This document shows, one piece after another, positions 26,346 to 36,707 of a stretch of 64,000 bases of DNA (position 1 is its first letter; each line of letters opens with the position of its first letter). Under the pieces are notes generated by a model, which did not search any database, had not been told where the DNA came from, and saw nothing but the letters and a program-made list of their open reading frames with translations. The DNA is taken from positions 209,019-273,018 of the forward strand of contig NZ_MIJE01000022.1 of NCBI RefSeq assembly GCF_001730225.1. Reading direction: 5' to 3'. The stretch comes from Desulfuribacillus alkaliarsenatis. Its GTDB lineage: Bacteria > Bacillota > Bacilli > Desulfuribacillales > Desulfuribacillaceae. The translations under genes were made by a program, and so were the position numbers.

Positions 26346-28701
26346 TAAAACTCATAAAGACAAGCCATATACTAAAAGAGATAATAATATTCAATATGTT
26401 ACTTTACCGTATGATTTCATGCCGTTTCCTAAACAGTTTTATTACCCATATGCTATGGACTCTCTACCTAGCCATGCTAGACAAAGAGACTTGTCTGGGT
26501 ACATCGAATATACAATTAGACCTGAATCAGACATGGCAATTGAACTGAGAGAAACCCCTGAAAAAAAATATTATATATCTGGTAGTAATATCAGAGGGAA
26601 AATTCGTTCAAACTTAGAAATTTTAAGCCAGAGTTATCCACGCTTCATCAACAGAACACCTATGTTATATAGAGATATAACAAACAGTCTAGGTCTATCC
26701 GAAAATTATAGAACTAGGCTAGATATTGCTAATGAAACTAATGGATTGGAAAAGTCAATCCAAGTTGGATTCTTGCGAAAAGATGATGACGGGTATTATG
26801 TTATACCAGCTAAGAAGATAACCAATGACAAGTTTTTCTTATCGATAAAAGAACACAGGCTTCGTGACATGGGGGTAATAGGTGATAAGGTGAGTTCTTT
26901 ATTTGGCAATGATGATAACGATAATAATTACATTGCAAATATGTTTGCCAAAATAAACATGATTCAAAAAGAAATTGATAAAATAACTAAGAAAATCGAA
27001 TTGTTGAAAGCTGACCTATCCGTTCATTTAACGAAAAATATGAAGAAACAAATATCTGACATCTTTTTTATGGATGACTATTCATTCCTTAAAAGTATAA
27101 ATAGAAATAAGTTAAATGCTGAAAAGAACAAAATGCAGAACGTCAGCAGGACAGAAGCAATAAATAATTATATTCTGAATATAAAAGAAAATCTGCTCTC
27201 AAGTTTAAAAGTATTGGCAAAAAATGATAGCAATGAAATGAATGAATATTTCGAGTGTTTGGCGAAACGTTGGATGTTAAAGGCACAAATACATGCTACT
27301 TATCTTTATATGCAATCTAACAAAAAATTTTCGCCATACCAATTGTTAGTCTTTTTTAATCAAAGTGCAAACGGTGGAATAGAGAACATAGAATTTTCGC
27401 CTACTGAAAGTTCAAAAAACAAAGGATACTTATATAACTCTACAAATGCTAGTTCAAAACGTAGTCATTATTTAGTAGGAGAACCAGATGGATATCATAG
27501 TGGATTCAAAGTTGATGATACAGCAATTATAAGCTACGAAGAGAACTTAAAAAAAATGAAGTCTACTGATGATAATAAAGAAATAAAAGATTTTTATAAC
27601 ATTTTTAATAAAGAGAACTTTGATAGGCTAATTAAGGCAAATCCTGTGGGTATTATTGTGTTTTTCAAACCAGACAATAATAAAGTGATTAAAATGGGGC
27701 GGACGCCATACTTTAAAATCCCTTACAAAAATTCAATAACTGATTTACTCCCGTTAAAAAGTAATAATAGATTAGATTATGCCGATAGCTTGTTTGGTTA
27801 TGTAGCTGACAAACTAGATCAGGATAATCCATTAGAAAAAACTGCATATAAATCGCGGATACGCTTCAGTCCAATTGATGCTAGCGAAAAATCTATAGAA
27901 GATTATAATGATGAAAAATTCATGCTTCATACTCCTTCTGCTACTTCTAATGCAATGTATTTGAAACAAACTCACAATAGTAAAAAAATTATTACATATG
28001 AAGGAGGGATTAGTTATAATGGCAAGGAAATAAAACCAGAACCTAACGGATACAAGTATTATCATATATTAGACACAGAGCAGGAAAGTGCTAAGGAACC
28101 TAAAAAATTAATAAGTGAAAGAAAAGTATTAAGAGTAAATAATCAAGAATTATCTGGCAAAGTATATTTTAAAAATTTAACTCAACAGGAATTAGGATTG
28201 TTATTGCTAAGTTTGGATATTAGGGAGTTTCTTAAAACAAATACATACTCAAATAAGTACATACAGAACAATGATTGTATTATCGAAGGACTTTTTGAAC
28301 AGATTGGTGGGGCAAAGCCATACGGGTATGGAAAGGTACAAATTGATATAGTAGATATTAAACTAGAAAAGACAGATAGTAGTTTTGAATCACTGATGGA
28401 AGCAACATACAATAGCATTAGTGAGGAACATAAATATAATAAATACGATTTAATAGATGCTTTTATTGCTGAAATGACAAAGCATGATCGAAAATACCTT
28501 GATTATTTAAAGGCTTATATTGATAGCAAGATATATAATAGCCATGATGAACACAAATTAGAAGATGGTTCTTATAAACATCCTTTGAGAATCACATGGA
28601 ATTACTTTAGTCAAAAGGATGAAAAAGGAAAGGCTAAGCAAGTGGGTTATCCAAAAACATGGAGGTTAAAACTTAAGAAAAACAATTATAACCCTAGTTA
28701 A
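26332..28701 (+). CDS. Large Cas7 with insertion (TIGR03986-like RAMP)
   Basis: The protein has 789 residues from ATG 26332, six bases after GAGGGGG. The N-terminal part holds a RAMP motif, ISGSNIRGKIRSNLEIL near 80-97, and the C-terminal part the glycine-rich GGAKPYGYGKVQIDI near 660. Between them lies an insertion of several hundred residues with a lysine-rich coiled stretch (MIQKEIDKITKKIELLKADL). This is the Cas7-insertion subunit of III-D, about three times the size of a simple Cas7. It follows csx19 with a 14-nt overlap and precedes cas6. Confidence 0.82.
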   Translation: MGTNSKTHKDKPYTKRDNNIQYVTLPYDFMPFPKQFYYPYAMDSLPSHARQRDLSGYIEYTIRPESDMAIELRETPEKKYYISGSNIRGKIRSNLEILSQSYPRFINRTPMLYRDITNSLGLSENYRTRLDIANETNGLEKSIQVGFLRKDDDGYYVIPAKKITNDKFFLSIKEHRLRDMGVIGDKVSSLFGNDDNDNNYIANMFAKINMIQKEIDKITKKIELLKADLSVHLTKNMKKQISDIFFMDDYSFLKSINRNKLNAEKNKMQNVSRTEAINNYILNIKENLLSSLKVLAKNDSNEMNEYFECLAKRWMLKAQIHATYLYMQSNKKFSPYQLLVFFNQSANGGIENIEFSPTESSKNKGYLYNSTNASSKRSHYLVGEPDGYHSGFKVDDTAIISYEENLKKMKSTDDNKEIKDFYNIFNKENFDRLIKANPVGIIVFFKPDNNKVIKMGRTPYFKIPYKNSITDLLPLKSNNRLDYADSLFGYVADKLDQDNPLEKTAYKSRIRFSPIDASEKSIEDYNDEKFMLHTPSATSNAMYLKQTHNSKKIITYEGGISYNGKEIKPEPNGYKYYHILDTEQESAKEPKKLISERKVLRVNNQELSGKVYFKNLTQQELGLLLLSLDIREFLKTNTYSNKYIQNNDCIIEGLFEQIGGAKPYGYGKVQIDIVDIKLEKTDSSFESLMEATYNSISEEHKYNKYDLIDAFIAEMTKHDRKYLDYLKAYIDSKIYNSHDEHKLEDGSYKHPLRITWNYFSQKDEKGKAKQVGYPKTWRLKLKKNNYNPS

Positions 28702-28769
28702 TAGCTCAAAGTTAATAATCTCAAAAATTGCAAATGAATTTTTACAGTAATATACGGAGGACAGTATTC

Positions 28770-29549
28770 ATGCAGCTAAAAAAAATCTCAATACAATTAC
28801 TCTGTCAGGAACCTGGTATGATTAAAGGTCATGCAGGTACGGAACTACATGGACTATTTTTTAAAGCATTAGAAAACGCAGATGGAGAACTTGCATCCGA
28901 GCTTCATCAAATGCAATATAAACCGTTTATAATTGGACCATTGATAGGAAAAATTCAAAGGCGGGATGGCATAGCACAGATAGAAGAAGGAAATGTTTAT
29001 TCATTTACATTGGCTACCCTAGTAGAAAAACTTACAGTAATCGTTCCTGATGTACTAGAATATTTTCAAAAAACCCTGTTAGTTATAGGTAGTGCTGGAT
29101 TTACTTATCTGAGTGCTAAAGAAGTAACGGACAAACGAACATATTATGACTTTATGGCAATAAGAAATCAAGATTCAAGAATCAACATTGAATTCACCAC
29201 CCCAACCTGCTTTCGTAGGAGCGGACGAGCATTATTATTCCCAGAGCCAGAGCTGGTTTTTGGTAGTTTAATAGAAAAATGGGAATATTTCAGTGAAATA
29301 CAACTACCAATCCTTGATTTATCACAAGTTAATGTAACTAAGTATGATTTAAAGACGACATTAGTGCAATTTAACAATTACAATATGATAGGATTTAGTG
29401 GCAAGTGCACGTATACATTTGCTAAAGATTCTACAGAAGTAACGAAATGGGCAATTAATTCATTAGCTCAGTTTGCTACCCTATCAGGAGTCGGATATAA
29501 GACAACAATGGGTATGGGGCAGGTAAAAATCTATACAAACAATAAATAA
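28770..29549 (+). CDS. cas6: Cas6 crRNA endoribonuclease
   Basis: The protein has 259 residues from ATG 28770, ten bases after GGAGG; the longer upstream frame lacks a site. The Cas6 pattern is clear: two ferredoxin-like halves, GRALLFPEPELVFGSLIEKWE in the middle, and the C-terminal glycine-rich loop SGVGYKTTMGMGQVKI. A candidate catalytic His is in GTELHGLFF near residue 28. It should cut 8 nt from the 3' end of each repeat to leave the ATTGAAAC handle. It closes the effector operon. Confidence 0.9.
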   Translation: MQLKKISIQLLCQEPGMIKGHAGTELHGLFFKALENADGELASELHQMQYKPFIIGPLIGKIQRRDGIAQIEEGNVYSFTLATLVEKLTVIVPDVLEYFQKTLLVIGSAGFTYLSAKEVTDKRTYYDFMAIRNQDSRINIEFTTPTCFRRSGRALLFPEPELVFGSLIEKWEYFSEIQLPILDLSQVNVTKYDLKTTLVQFNNYNMIGFSGKCTYTFAKDSTEVTKWAINSLAQFATLSGVGYKTTMGMGQVKIYTNNK

Positions 29550-29624
29550 TTTAGCTTATAAATTTTATGTATAGACTCTATTAAATTTGGAAATATTGAT
29601 AGAGTCAAATGATAGAAATTAGGA

Positions 29625-29888
29625 GTGATACATCTGGAAAAGCTAGAGATGCATATATTAGAAAAACTTGAAATCGTAGAATTGAAAAAGGAAATTATAT
29701 CACTACTGCACAGTCTGCACTTTGACTCTTGCTATCACATCGAGGACTGTATCTTAGATTTGCATAAATTTTTAGTAACTTTAGATGATATGGAGATTTC
29801 ACAACGTAATCTAATGGATTTAAACAGCAATCAATTAACTAAAGAAATCATAACTACAGGATTAAATAAAAAAATGCTAGTAGGTTAA
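29625..29888 (+). CDS. Small hypothetical protein between cas6 and Wadjet
   Basis: Up to 87 residues, mostly helical and leucine-rich (HILEKLEIVELKKEIISLLHSL); not recognised. AGGAG at 29621 lies directly at the GTG, and the best spacing would use CTG 29634, so the start is unclear. A terminator follows directly, making it the last gene of the cas operon or an independent small gene. It may be spurious. Confidence 0.4.
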   Translation: MIHLEKLEMHILEKLEIVELKKEIISLLHSLHFDSCYHIEDCILDLHKFLVTLDDMEISQRNLMDLNSNQLTKEIITTGLNKKMLVG

Positions 29889-29897
29889 TGGGATATG

Positions 29898-29942
29898 AAC
29901 CAGTAAAGTCAGCACAATAACTGCTTTATTGGTTTTTATTTT
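29898..29942 (+). terminator. Terminator separating cas effector operon from Wadjet operon
   Basis: AACCAGTAAAG pairs with CTTTATTGGTT over 11 bp with one G-T wobble, followed by TTTATTTTATT. It lies 31 nt before jetA and makes Wadjet a separate transcription unit. Confidence 0.85.
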
Positions 29943-29972
29943 ATTATCAGCTATTGGGGGAGACTCAGACAG

Positions 29973-31439
29973 ATGCAAAAGTTGTTTGATGTGATACCAG
30001 AAAATTTTTTTCAATTATTAATAGGTAAAAACAAATATATCTATGCGGAGGCACTAATTTTATTATATGAACAATCACAATATACAAGATTTGGTGTTCC
30101 TTACGAGGATATGAGAGATATATTCCAAGAATTGCTTGAAACGCATTATCAAAATGGGATAACAGTTTATTTCGGTGAGGATGCCGATGGCTTAGATGAT
30201 ATGGAAGGTCCAAATAAAAGTAATAATGTAGCTGTCAATAAGATTATAGAGCAACTTAGCACTGAAGAAGTTTCTCGTGCTCAAGCTAACTTGTTATTGA
30301 GACGGTTAGATTCATTAAAATGGATACAAATTGAAACTAGAGATCGATTTCAACAATATATTGTTCTTCCCAACTATACTAGCAGAATATTAAATGTATT
30401 TAAGGATCTGTGCGAAGATCGAGTGGTAGAATATCAGAGATTTGCATTTGTCACATACAATCTACTAGCAGGGGAAGAAGCGAAAAGACGACCAGCTTTT
30501 GTAGTTCTAGAAGCAAGGGAATATACAATCGAGTTTCAACAAGAATTGATTGCCCTTTATCAAAATATGAAACATCATATGGAAGAAATCGTTCAGCAAT
30601 CGTCTATTGAAGAAGTATTAGAGCATCATTTTGATGTTTATAAAGCACAAATACTGGATAAAAGTTATCATCGGCTAAAAACATCAGACCATGTTTCAAG
30701 ATATCGTTTTCAGATATTAGATAAGGTTAGAAAATGGTTGCTAGACAAAAATCTAATGGAAGAAACAGTTATCGACGCTTTGAAAGATAATACATACAAA
30801 ACAAAGGAAGATGCAGAGTCAGATATAAGAAACGCTTTATACGATATCGAAAAGATATATCAAGAATTAGATGAAATCATTTATCAAATAGATTTAAGGC
30901 ATAATCAGTATTTAAAATCTTCATATGATCGAGCACGCTATTTAAGTCAAAAAAATCAAGGGTTTGATCAACAAGTAATTGATTTGTTAGCTGCAATTTC
31001 TGATATGTATGATAATTGTATGGAAGATAGTTTTGCGACCGACTGTCTAATACAGTTAAATCATATAGCACCTATAAGCCGAAAGTCGTTTTATTCACCA
31101 CGAACCAAAAGGGAAGAACATACACCAGAAAAGCATGTTATAAAAAACATTCCGGATGAATTGAAAAATCAGATTAAAAAAGACCAAATTGACAGATTCA
31201 AAAAATCAATAAATAAAAAGAAAGTAGAGCAATTTATTTTCGATAAACTGAAAAACAGATCTGAGATGGAAATCAAAGAGCTTTCGCCAACTAGTTTAGA
31301 AGAATACTTAATGCTAGGCTATGTTTTCTTATATGGAAACGATAAAGGGACAAGATTCTGTATAAGAAGGAGTACTGATAGAGTGATTATTAGTATAGGC
31401 CAATATCGCTTTAATAACCATATAATCACGATAAAGTAA
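29973..31439 (+). CDS. jetA: Wadjet subunit JetA (kleisin-like)
   Basis: The 488-residue protein begins FDVIPENFFQLLIGKNKYIYAEALILLYEQ, which I recall from the DUF5716/JetA family. The rest is helical with charged linkers, as expected for a kleisin that bridges the SMC-like dimer. It is followed in the standard order by JetB, JetC and JetD. Wadjet recognises plasmid-size circular DNA by loop extrusion and cleaves it. GGGGGAG precedes ATG 29973. Which Wadjet type this is (I-III) I cannot fix from memory; the JetA family hints at type III. Confidence 0.85.
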   Translation: MQKLFDVIPENFFQLLIGKNKYIYAEALILLYEQSQYTRFGVPYEDMRDIFQELLETHYQNGITVYFGEDADGLDDMEGPNKSNNVAVNKIIEQLSTEEVSRAQANLLLRRLDSLKWIQIETRDRFQQYIVLPNYTSRILNVFKDLCEDRVVEYQRFAFVTYNLLAGEEAKRRPAFVVLEAREYTIEFQQELIALYQNMKHHMEEIVQQSSIEEVLEHHFDVYKAQILDKSYHRLKTSDHVSRYRFQILDKVRKWLLDKNLMEETVIDALKDNTYKTKEDAESDIRNALYDIEKIYQELDEIIYQIDLRHNQYLKSSYDRARYLSQKNQGFDQQVIDLLAAISDMYDNCMEDSFATDCLIQLNHIAPISRKSFYSPRTKREEHTPEKHVIKNIPDELKNQIKKDQIDRFKKSINKKKVEQFIFDKLKNRSEMEIKELSPTSLEEYLMLGYVFLYGNDKGTRFCIRRSTDRVIISIGQYRFNNHIITIK

Positions 31440-31454
31440 TTTGTAAAGGAGCAC

Positions 31455-32066
31455 ATGCTAATGTGGAGCCAATTAAACCAAACTGACCAGGAGCATTTAC
31501 GGAATATTGTCAATCGTTTGCTAGCAATTAATTATTTAGTAAAAGAAAAAGAGCGAACAACATATTTGCTAATTCGGAGATTGCGAAATGAATTGCAAGA
31601 ATTTTTTAAATTTCTTGGTTGGGACTTGGTAATAGATGAGCGGCATGAATGTGTCTTTTTATTTACTGATAAACACGAACTCAGGAAAATATTAACTAAA
31701 GATGAAACTATATGGTTCTTAATATTGCGCTTGATTTATCAGGAAAAGCGTCAAAGTTTGTCGCTTGCTAGTTTTCCTATAGTTACAACATTAGAAATAA
31801 AAAATAAATATGAAACTTTTAGATTGCCATGGATAAATAAAACAGCTTTAGAAAAGTATGTACGTCTATGCACTCGTTATCAATTATTGGAAGCTATTGA
31901 TTCTAATATACGTGCAGATGATTGTAGATTTAGTTTGTTTCATACTTGGCAATATGTTCTTGATATAGATAAGGCTGGAGCTCTAACGAAAAAAATCACG
32001 CTATTAGTAGCACAAGATAAGGAGGAATTATTGAGTGAAATGGCTGAAGAAAATGAGGTTGATTAA
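31455..32066 (+). CDS. jetB: Wadjet subunit JetB (KITE/MukE-like, DUF4194 type)
   Basis: The 203-residue protein, rich in winged-helix-like segments (HLRNIVNRLLAINYLV, DETIWFLILRLIYQEK), sits between JetA and the SMC-like JetC, as the DUF4194 JetB subunit does. AAAGGAG lies upstream of two possible ATGs (31455, 31461); the first is listed. Its end overlaps jetC by 32 nt, so the two are coupled. It would bind the JetA kleisin in the complex. Confidence 0.85.
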   Translation: MLMWSQLNQTDQEHLRNIVNRLLAINYLVKEKERTTYLLIRRLRNELQEFFKFLGWDLVIDERHECVFLFTDKHELRKILTKDETIWFLILRLIYQEKRQSLSLASFPIVTTLEIKNKYETFRLPWINKTALEKYVRLCTRYQLLEAIDSNIRADDCRFSLFHTWQYVLDIDKAGALTKKITLLVAQDKEELLSEMAEENEVD

Positions 32067-35000
32067 CTGGCATTATTTCCAGGATGAGACATTTGAATTT
32101 GGCATGCAAACATTGATTAGCGGGAAAAATGGTGCAGGTAAATCCACTATAATTGATGCGTTACAATACATTATAATTGGAAATCAAAAACAAATTCGTT
32201 TTAATACTGCGGCACATGATGAAGCAAAAAGAACCTTAATTAATTACTTGAAAGGGAAAATAGGCAGTGATGAGCGTACGTATTTAAGGGAGGGTGATTT
32301 CACTACTTATATTTTAAGTGAATTTAGAGATGATGTAAAAAAGGAGAGCTTTGTACTTGGGGTTGTAGTAGATGTATATAAAGATTTTAGTTATGAAGAA
32401 GAATTTTTTATATTAGCAAGCAAAAAAATAGACAGTTTAGAATTAATGTCAAATAATGGGTTTTTAAAAAACCGTGAACAGTTTAAACGACTATACAATA
32501 TTACTAGGAATGTGAGCATATTTGAAAGAAACAAAACTAACTATCAGAAAGTAGTATTAAATAGGTTTGGACAACTGCATGAGCGGTTTTTCTCTGTGTT
32601 TACTAGAGGGTTATATTTCAAACCAATCCAGAGTGTAAGAGATTACGTATATGATAACATCCTTGATAAACGAGAGTTGCAGCTAGATGTTATGAAGGAA
32701 AATTTTGAAATCCATGAAAAATATAGACTGGAGCTTGAAGAATTAGAAAAACGTAGAGAAAAGCTATTTGCAATTCGCAATTCATATGGAAACTACTGCC
32801 GCTATCGTGATACGGTGAACGAACAAGAATACGTAATTCGCAGTTTGAATTATGTTTATGAACAAGAAGTATTGGAGCAGCATCAACAAGATTTACAGAT
32901 GTTAAAAAACAAATACGAGAATATAATTAGAAGCATTGAGCTTGCTGATATTAAAAAAGATGAGGCCAATAGACAAAAGGAAATAGCCTATAGAACATGG
33001 CAAGATCATCAAGCTGAGAAAAGAAAACAAGAATTAGAAAAACGCATAGACCAATTATTAATGGATCAGCAAACACTTGAACAGAACATAGGGATATTAA
33101 GTAGAAAAATAAAGGACGAACATAAATTATTATCTGAATTGCATGATTGGAAAGGCAACTCACTTTGGCAGTTGTCCAATGAAGAAGTAAGGCTATTAAA
33201 TAATAGCAAACAGATTATGGCGCATATTAGCAATATATTTGATGAAAGACAAGTCCTAAGAGAGACGGATATTGATAACATTAAATCAAATTTACAAGCG
33301 ACATCGAATTTTCTTAGGGATAAATATGACTCAATGCTTGTTACTTCTAGTAAAATTGACGAGCAAATCTTGGATGTTGACGAGTTGATTAAAGAGATAG
33401 AAGAAGTGATAGAAAACTTAAAACAGAAAAAACGTCCGTATCCATTAGCTGTACAAACGTTAAAAAAACGACTAGCAGAAGTATTAGGAGGGTCAGCGAA
33501 AGTCTATATATTTTGTGAAGAAATGGAAGTAGTAAATGAGGAGTGGAGAAACGCAATAGAGGGATATTTAAACACCCAACGCTTTGATATTTTAGTTGAA
33601 CCAGGATCTTTTGCAAAAGCACTGGCGATTTATGAAAAAGACAAATGGAAGTATAAGATTGAAGGTGTGGGACTAGTAGATACTGATAAAGAAAGAAAAT
33701 ATCTCAACTCTGCAAAAGATAATTCTTTAGCTAAAGAATTAGTAGCAGACAATCTAATTGTCAAAGCGCATCTAGAACATTTGCTTGGACATGTTATATT
33801 GGCTTATGACGAACAAGATTTACGTAATTATAACACAGCAGTCACAAAATCATGTATGGTCTATAATCGATTGGTTGCTCGTCAGATGCTTTCCGACAGA
33901 TATGCAGTCCCATATATAGGAGCGCTAGCAATTTCTCGGCAATTAGAAATAAAAGAGTTAGAATTAGACCAAGCAAATAAGCAATCTGAAGAGTTAAGAT
34001 CAATTAATTATGATATCAAGACTTGGATCAGAAAGCTAAAAGATAGCCAGTCAATATACGATAATATTATACAAAATATCATGTTGAGTAACGAACTGAA
34101 CAACTGCATAAAAATGCTAGACGATACAAGAAAAGAGTTATCGCTATTAGATTTTAATGAGATTAATCGGTTAAAAGCAAATTATGAAAAGTGGATTGAG
34201 ATTGATAAAGAATGGGATCAAAAAAGGATTCTTTTAGAAGGAGATAAAAGTGTTAATGAAAATAATCGGCAGCATAAATCTGCGGAGATAAATCTTCAAG
34301 AAAATAAAGTGAAGGAAAAATTTCAAAAACTAACAGAATGGGACAATATACACGGAATTGAAAATAAACAAAGTGCTTTAAAACGTTGGAATGATGCAGA
34401 AAAACAAGATATACCTACGTATCACAAAATCAATAATTGGACGAATAATCAGAAAGGCTACATAAAACGAAGAGATGATGAGTATGAGAAAGTATTGAAT
34501 CTTCGCAGAGATTATAATATGGAGTACAATTTCCAATCATCTAATAGTCTGGATAATAATGATGCGTATGATGAATATTTAAATGAAATTGAAAACGTTA
34601 ACATTCCAGAATATCAAAATAAAATTAAGCTTGCTCTAAAAAATTCAGAAGACGAATTTAAATCACATTTCATTTTCAAGTTGAAAGAAGCTATTCAAAT
34701 GGCGAAGCATGAGTTTGACAATCTAAACTACGCTTTGCGAAATTTCCCATTTGATGAAGAACGATATCACTTCGAAATAACTGCAAGTTCAAAGTATAAA
34801 CGATTTTACGAAGCGATAATGGATCCTATGCTTGTTGAAAGAGGTTCACTCTTTGATATAGAAGATGCAGAACGCAACCAAGTTTTACATGAGTTGTTTG
34901 ATATGCTAGTATCTGGCAAAGATGGCGAGATGGATGAATTTACAGATTATAGACGCTACTTAGAGTTTGACATAAGAATTACATTTCCTGACGAATCACG

Positions 35001-35340
35001 CCAGTCCTTCTCAAAACTTCTACAAGAGAAATCTGGCGGCGAAACCCAAACACCATTCTATGTCGCGACATTAGCATCATTTTATCACTTATATAATTCA
35101 CATAAAGCATTAAAACTGATAATATTTGACGAAGCTTTTAACAAGATGGATGAAGAGCGGATACAGACAAGCTTAAGGTTAATTAAACAATTAGGGTTGC
35201 AATTAGTTGCAGCGGTGCCTGACGAAAAAATGCAGCACATGATACCAGAGGTAACAACGACCCTAATAGTAAGTAAACATAATTATAGTTGTTTTGTTGA
35301 CATGGTAGATAGAAATGAATTTGAGGAAACACCAATATGA
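32035..35340 (+). CDS. jetC: Wadjet SMC-like ATPase JetC
   Basis: The 1101-residue protein has an N-terminal Walker A SGKNGAGKST (30-38), two long coiled-coil arms around a hinge-like region near 480-600, and a C-terminal head with signature EKSGGETQTPFYVA (SGGET near 1000) and Walker B IIFDEAFNKMDEERI (D1032, E1033). This is a complete ABC/SMC ATPase of the MukB-like kind that drives DNA loop extrusion. The GTG start at 32035 is set by AAGGAGG eight bases upstream. It overlaps jetD by an ATGA. Confidence 0.93.
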   Translation: MKWLKKMRLINWHYFQDETFEFGMQTLISGKNGAGKSTIIDALQYIIIGNQKQIRFNTAAHDEAKRTLINYLKGKIGSDERTYLREGDFTTYILSEFRDDVKKESFVLGVVVDVYKDFSYEEEFFILASKKIDSLELMSNNGFLKNREQFKRLYNITRNVSIFERNKTNYQKVVLNRFGQLHERFFSVFTRGLYFKPIQSVRDYVYDNILDKRELQLDVMKENFEIHEKYRLELEELEKRREKLFAIRNSYGNYCRYRDTVNEQEYVIRSLNYVYEQEVLEQHQQDLQMLKNKYENIIRSIELADIKKDEANRQKEIAYRTWQDHQAEKRKQELEKRIDQLLMDQQTLEQNIGILSRKIKDEHKLLSELHDWKGNSLWQLSNEEVRLLNNSKQIMAHISNIFDERQVLRETDIDNIKSNLQATSNFLRDKYDSMLVTSSKIDEQILDVDELIKEIEEVIENLKQKKRPYPLAVQTLKKRLAEVLGGSAKVYIFCEEMEVVNEEWRNAIEGYLNTQRFDILVEPGSFAKALAIYEKDKWKYKIEGVGLVDTDKERKYLNSAKDNSLAKELVADNLIVKAHLEHLLGHVILAYDEQDLRNYNTAVTKSCMVYNRLVARQMLSDRYAVPYIGALAISRQLEIKELELDQANKQSEELRSINYDIKTWIRKLKDSQSIYDNIIQNIMLSNELNNCIKMLDDTRKELSLLDFNEINRLKANYEKWIEIDKEWDQKRILLEGDKSVNENNRQHKSAEINLQENKVKEKFQKLTEWDNIHGIENKQSALKRWNDAEKQDIPTYHKINNWTNNQKGYIKRRDDEYEKVLNLRRDYNMEYNFQSSNSLDNNDAYDEYLNEIENVNIPEYQNKIKLALKNSEDEFKSHFIFKLKEAIQMAKHEFDNLNYALRNFPFDEERYHFEITASSKYKRFYEAIMDPMLVERGSLFDIEDAERNQVLHELFDMLVSGKDGEMDEFTDYRRYLEFDIRITFPDESRQSFSKLLQEKSGGETQTPFYVATLASFYHLYNSHKALKLIIFDEAFNKMDEERIQTSLRLIKQLGLQLVAAVPDEKMQHMIPEVTTTLIVSKHNYSCFVDMVDRNEFEETPI

Positions 35341-36617
35341 TAAACGAGACAGCATTCAAAAGTAAATTTTGCCATGAAATATTGATTTATTTACTTCAAA
35401 AGTATGAAAACAGTAATAGTTTTTATACTGGGAAACCAACAAATAGACGACCGCAAATTTCCTTTATAGGTAATAACCCCTTTGCGAATGACTACTTTGA
35501 TGAAATGGATTATTACAAAAAAGAATGGATTCATGAAGTATTAGCAGAATTAGAGCAGAAAGGGGTAGTTTCTTTAGCATGGGAGAAATATTGGGAGGGA
35601 AAGAAGCTTTCTAAAGTGTTTCTTAACTATGAACAAATAGATACTGCATATAAAATAGCAGGCATCGAATCAAAACTAGGCAAGTTAAATCGATTAAAAA
35701 ATATTATAGAACCCCTAAAAAATCACCAATGGAAATCAATTCAGAATTGGGCTAATATGACTATCCAGAATCTTAATGTAAGAAAGCAAACAGGGTTAAA
35801 TATTAAAGATATCGATATATATGAGGATTTAACTAGAGTATTAGACTATTTACCAGATATTAAAAGTAATGTGCCGAAGAGAATACTCAGCCATAAATTA
35901 TTCTCGGATTCAAAATATTTTGAAAAACAAGTAGAGCAACCATTGGCATCATTGTTGAATAAAATATATCAATTGGACTTTAAATCTAACGATGAATTGC
36001 TAGCTTACTTTGGTATCGTACAGCATACTAAATTAGTAATATATAAAGGTGACTTAAGTTGGGGTATTAATGGAAAAGAAGTATCATCAAATGATTTTAT
36101 TGGTGGACTAGGAATCTCAGATATAACAGTTCAAAATATGGATATACGCAAGATAGGTGCTAACAAGATTATACTAATTGAGAATTTGACAAGTTACGAA
36201 CAATGGATTAGACAAAGAATAAATGAAAATGAGTTAGTAATTTACACTGGAGGGTATCCACATAGGCTATTACAAAATTTCCTGGAAAAATTATCTGTAT
36301 TCTTATCACAACAAAAAGAACATAATATTCCTTTGTTTCATTGGGGAGATATTGATATAGGCGGGATTAAAATATTTTTTTATATAAAAAATAGGTTTTT
36401 CCCAGGACTAAAGCCACTATTGATGGATACAGAGGTTTTAGTTAGTCATCAAGGAAACGCTATGGCTATTTCCGAGAGCTATCGCAATAAGATTAATGAT
36501 ATGAAAGCTAGTATGGAATATAATGGCTGGCTATCTTTGTTAGATGTAATGTTAGAATTAGGGGTTCGTTTAGAACAAGAAAGTATTTTTGATGTCTCAA
36601 AAATAGATATAAAATAG
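35337..36617 (+). CDS. jetD: Wadjet Toprim nuclease subunit JetD (DUF3322/DUF2220 type)
   Basis: The 426-residue protein has a helical N-terminal part (DUF3322-like) and a C-terminal Toprim-like core. IENLTSYEQW carries E282, and HWGDIDIGGIK carries the D338-x-D340 pair that binds metal. JetD cleaves the DNA trapped by the JetABC motor. All key acidic residues are present, so the system looks intact. It is the last gene of the operon, and 90 nt separate it from the cas4-cas1 fusion. Confidence 0.9.
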   Translation: MINETAFKSKFCHEILIYLLQKYENSNSFYTGKPTNRRPQISFIGNNPFANDYFDEMDYYKKEWIHEVLAELEQKGVVSLAWEKYWEGKKLSKVFLNYEQIDTAYKIAGIESKLGKLNRLKNIIEPLKNHQWKSIQNWANMTIQNLNVRKQTGLNIKDIDIYEDLTRVLDYLPDIKSNVPKRILSHKLFSDSKYFEKQVEQPLASLLNKIYQLDFKSNDELLAYFGIVQHTKLVIYKGDLSWGINGKEVSSNDFIGGLGISDITVQNMDIRKIGANKIILIENLTSYEQWIRQRINENELVIYTGGYPHRLLQNFLEKLSVFLSQQKEHNIPLFHWGDIDIGGIKIFFYIKNRFFPGLKPLLMDTEVLVSHQGNAMAISESYRNKINDMKASMEYNGWLSLLDVMLELGVRLEQESIFDVSKIDIK

Positions 36618-36707
36618 TTTTCACACGTCTCCTCAGCTACTTATTAAAAACAGCTTTTTTGTCAATACTGCGAGTATGAATAGTAGTTTGCTAGGGGGGC
36701 TCATTAA

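Noticed and set aside
29574..29606. 8-bp hairpin after cas6
   Set aside because: GACTCTAT/ATAGAGTC pairs, but no T-run follows and a better terminator lies at 29898.
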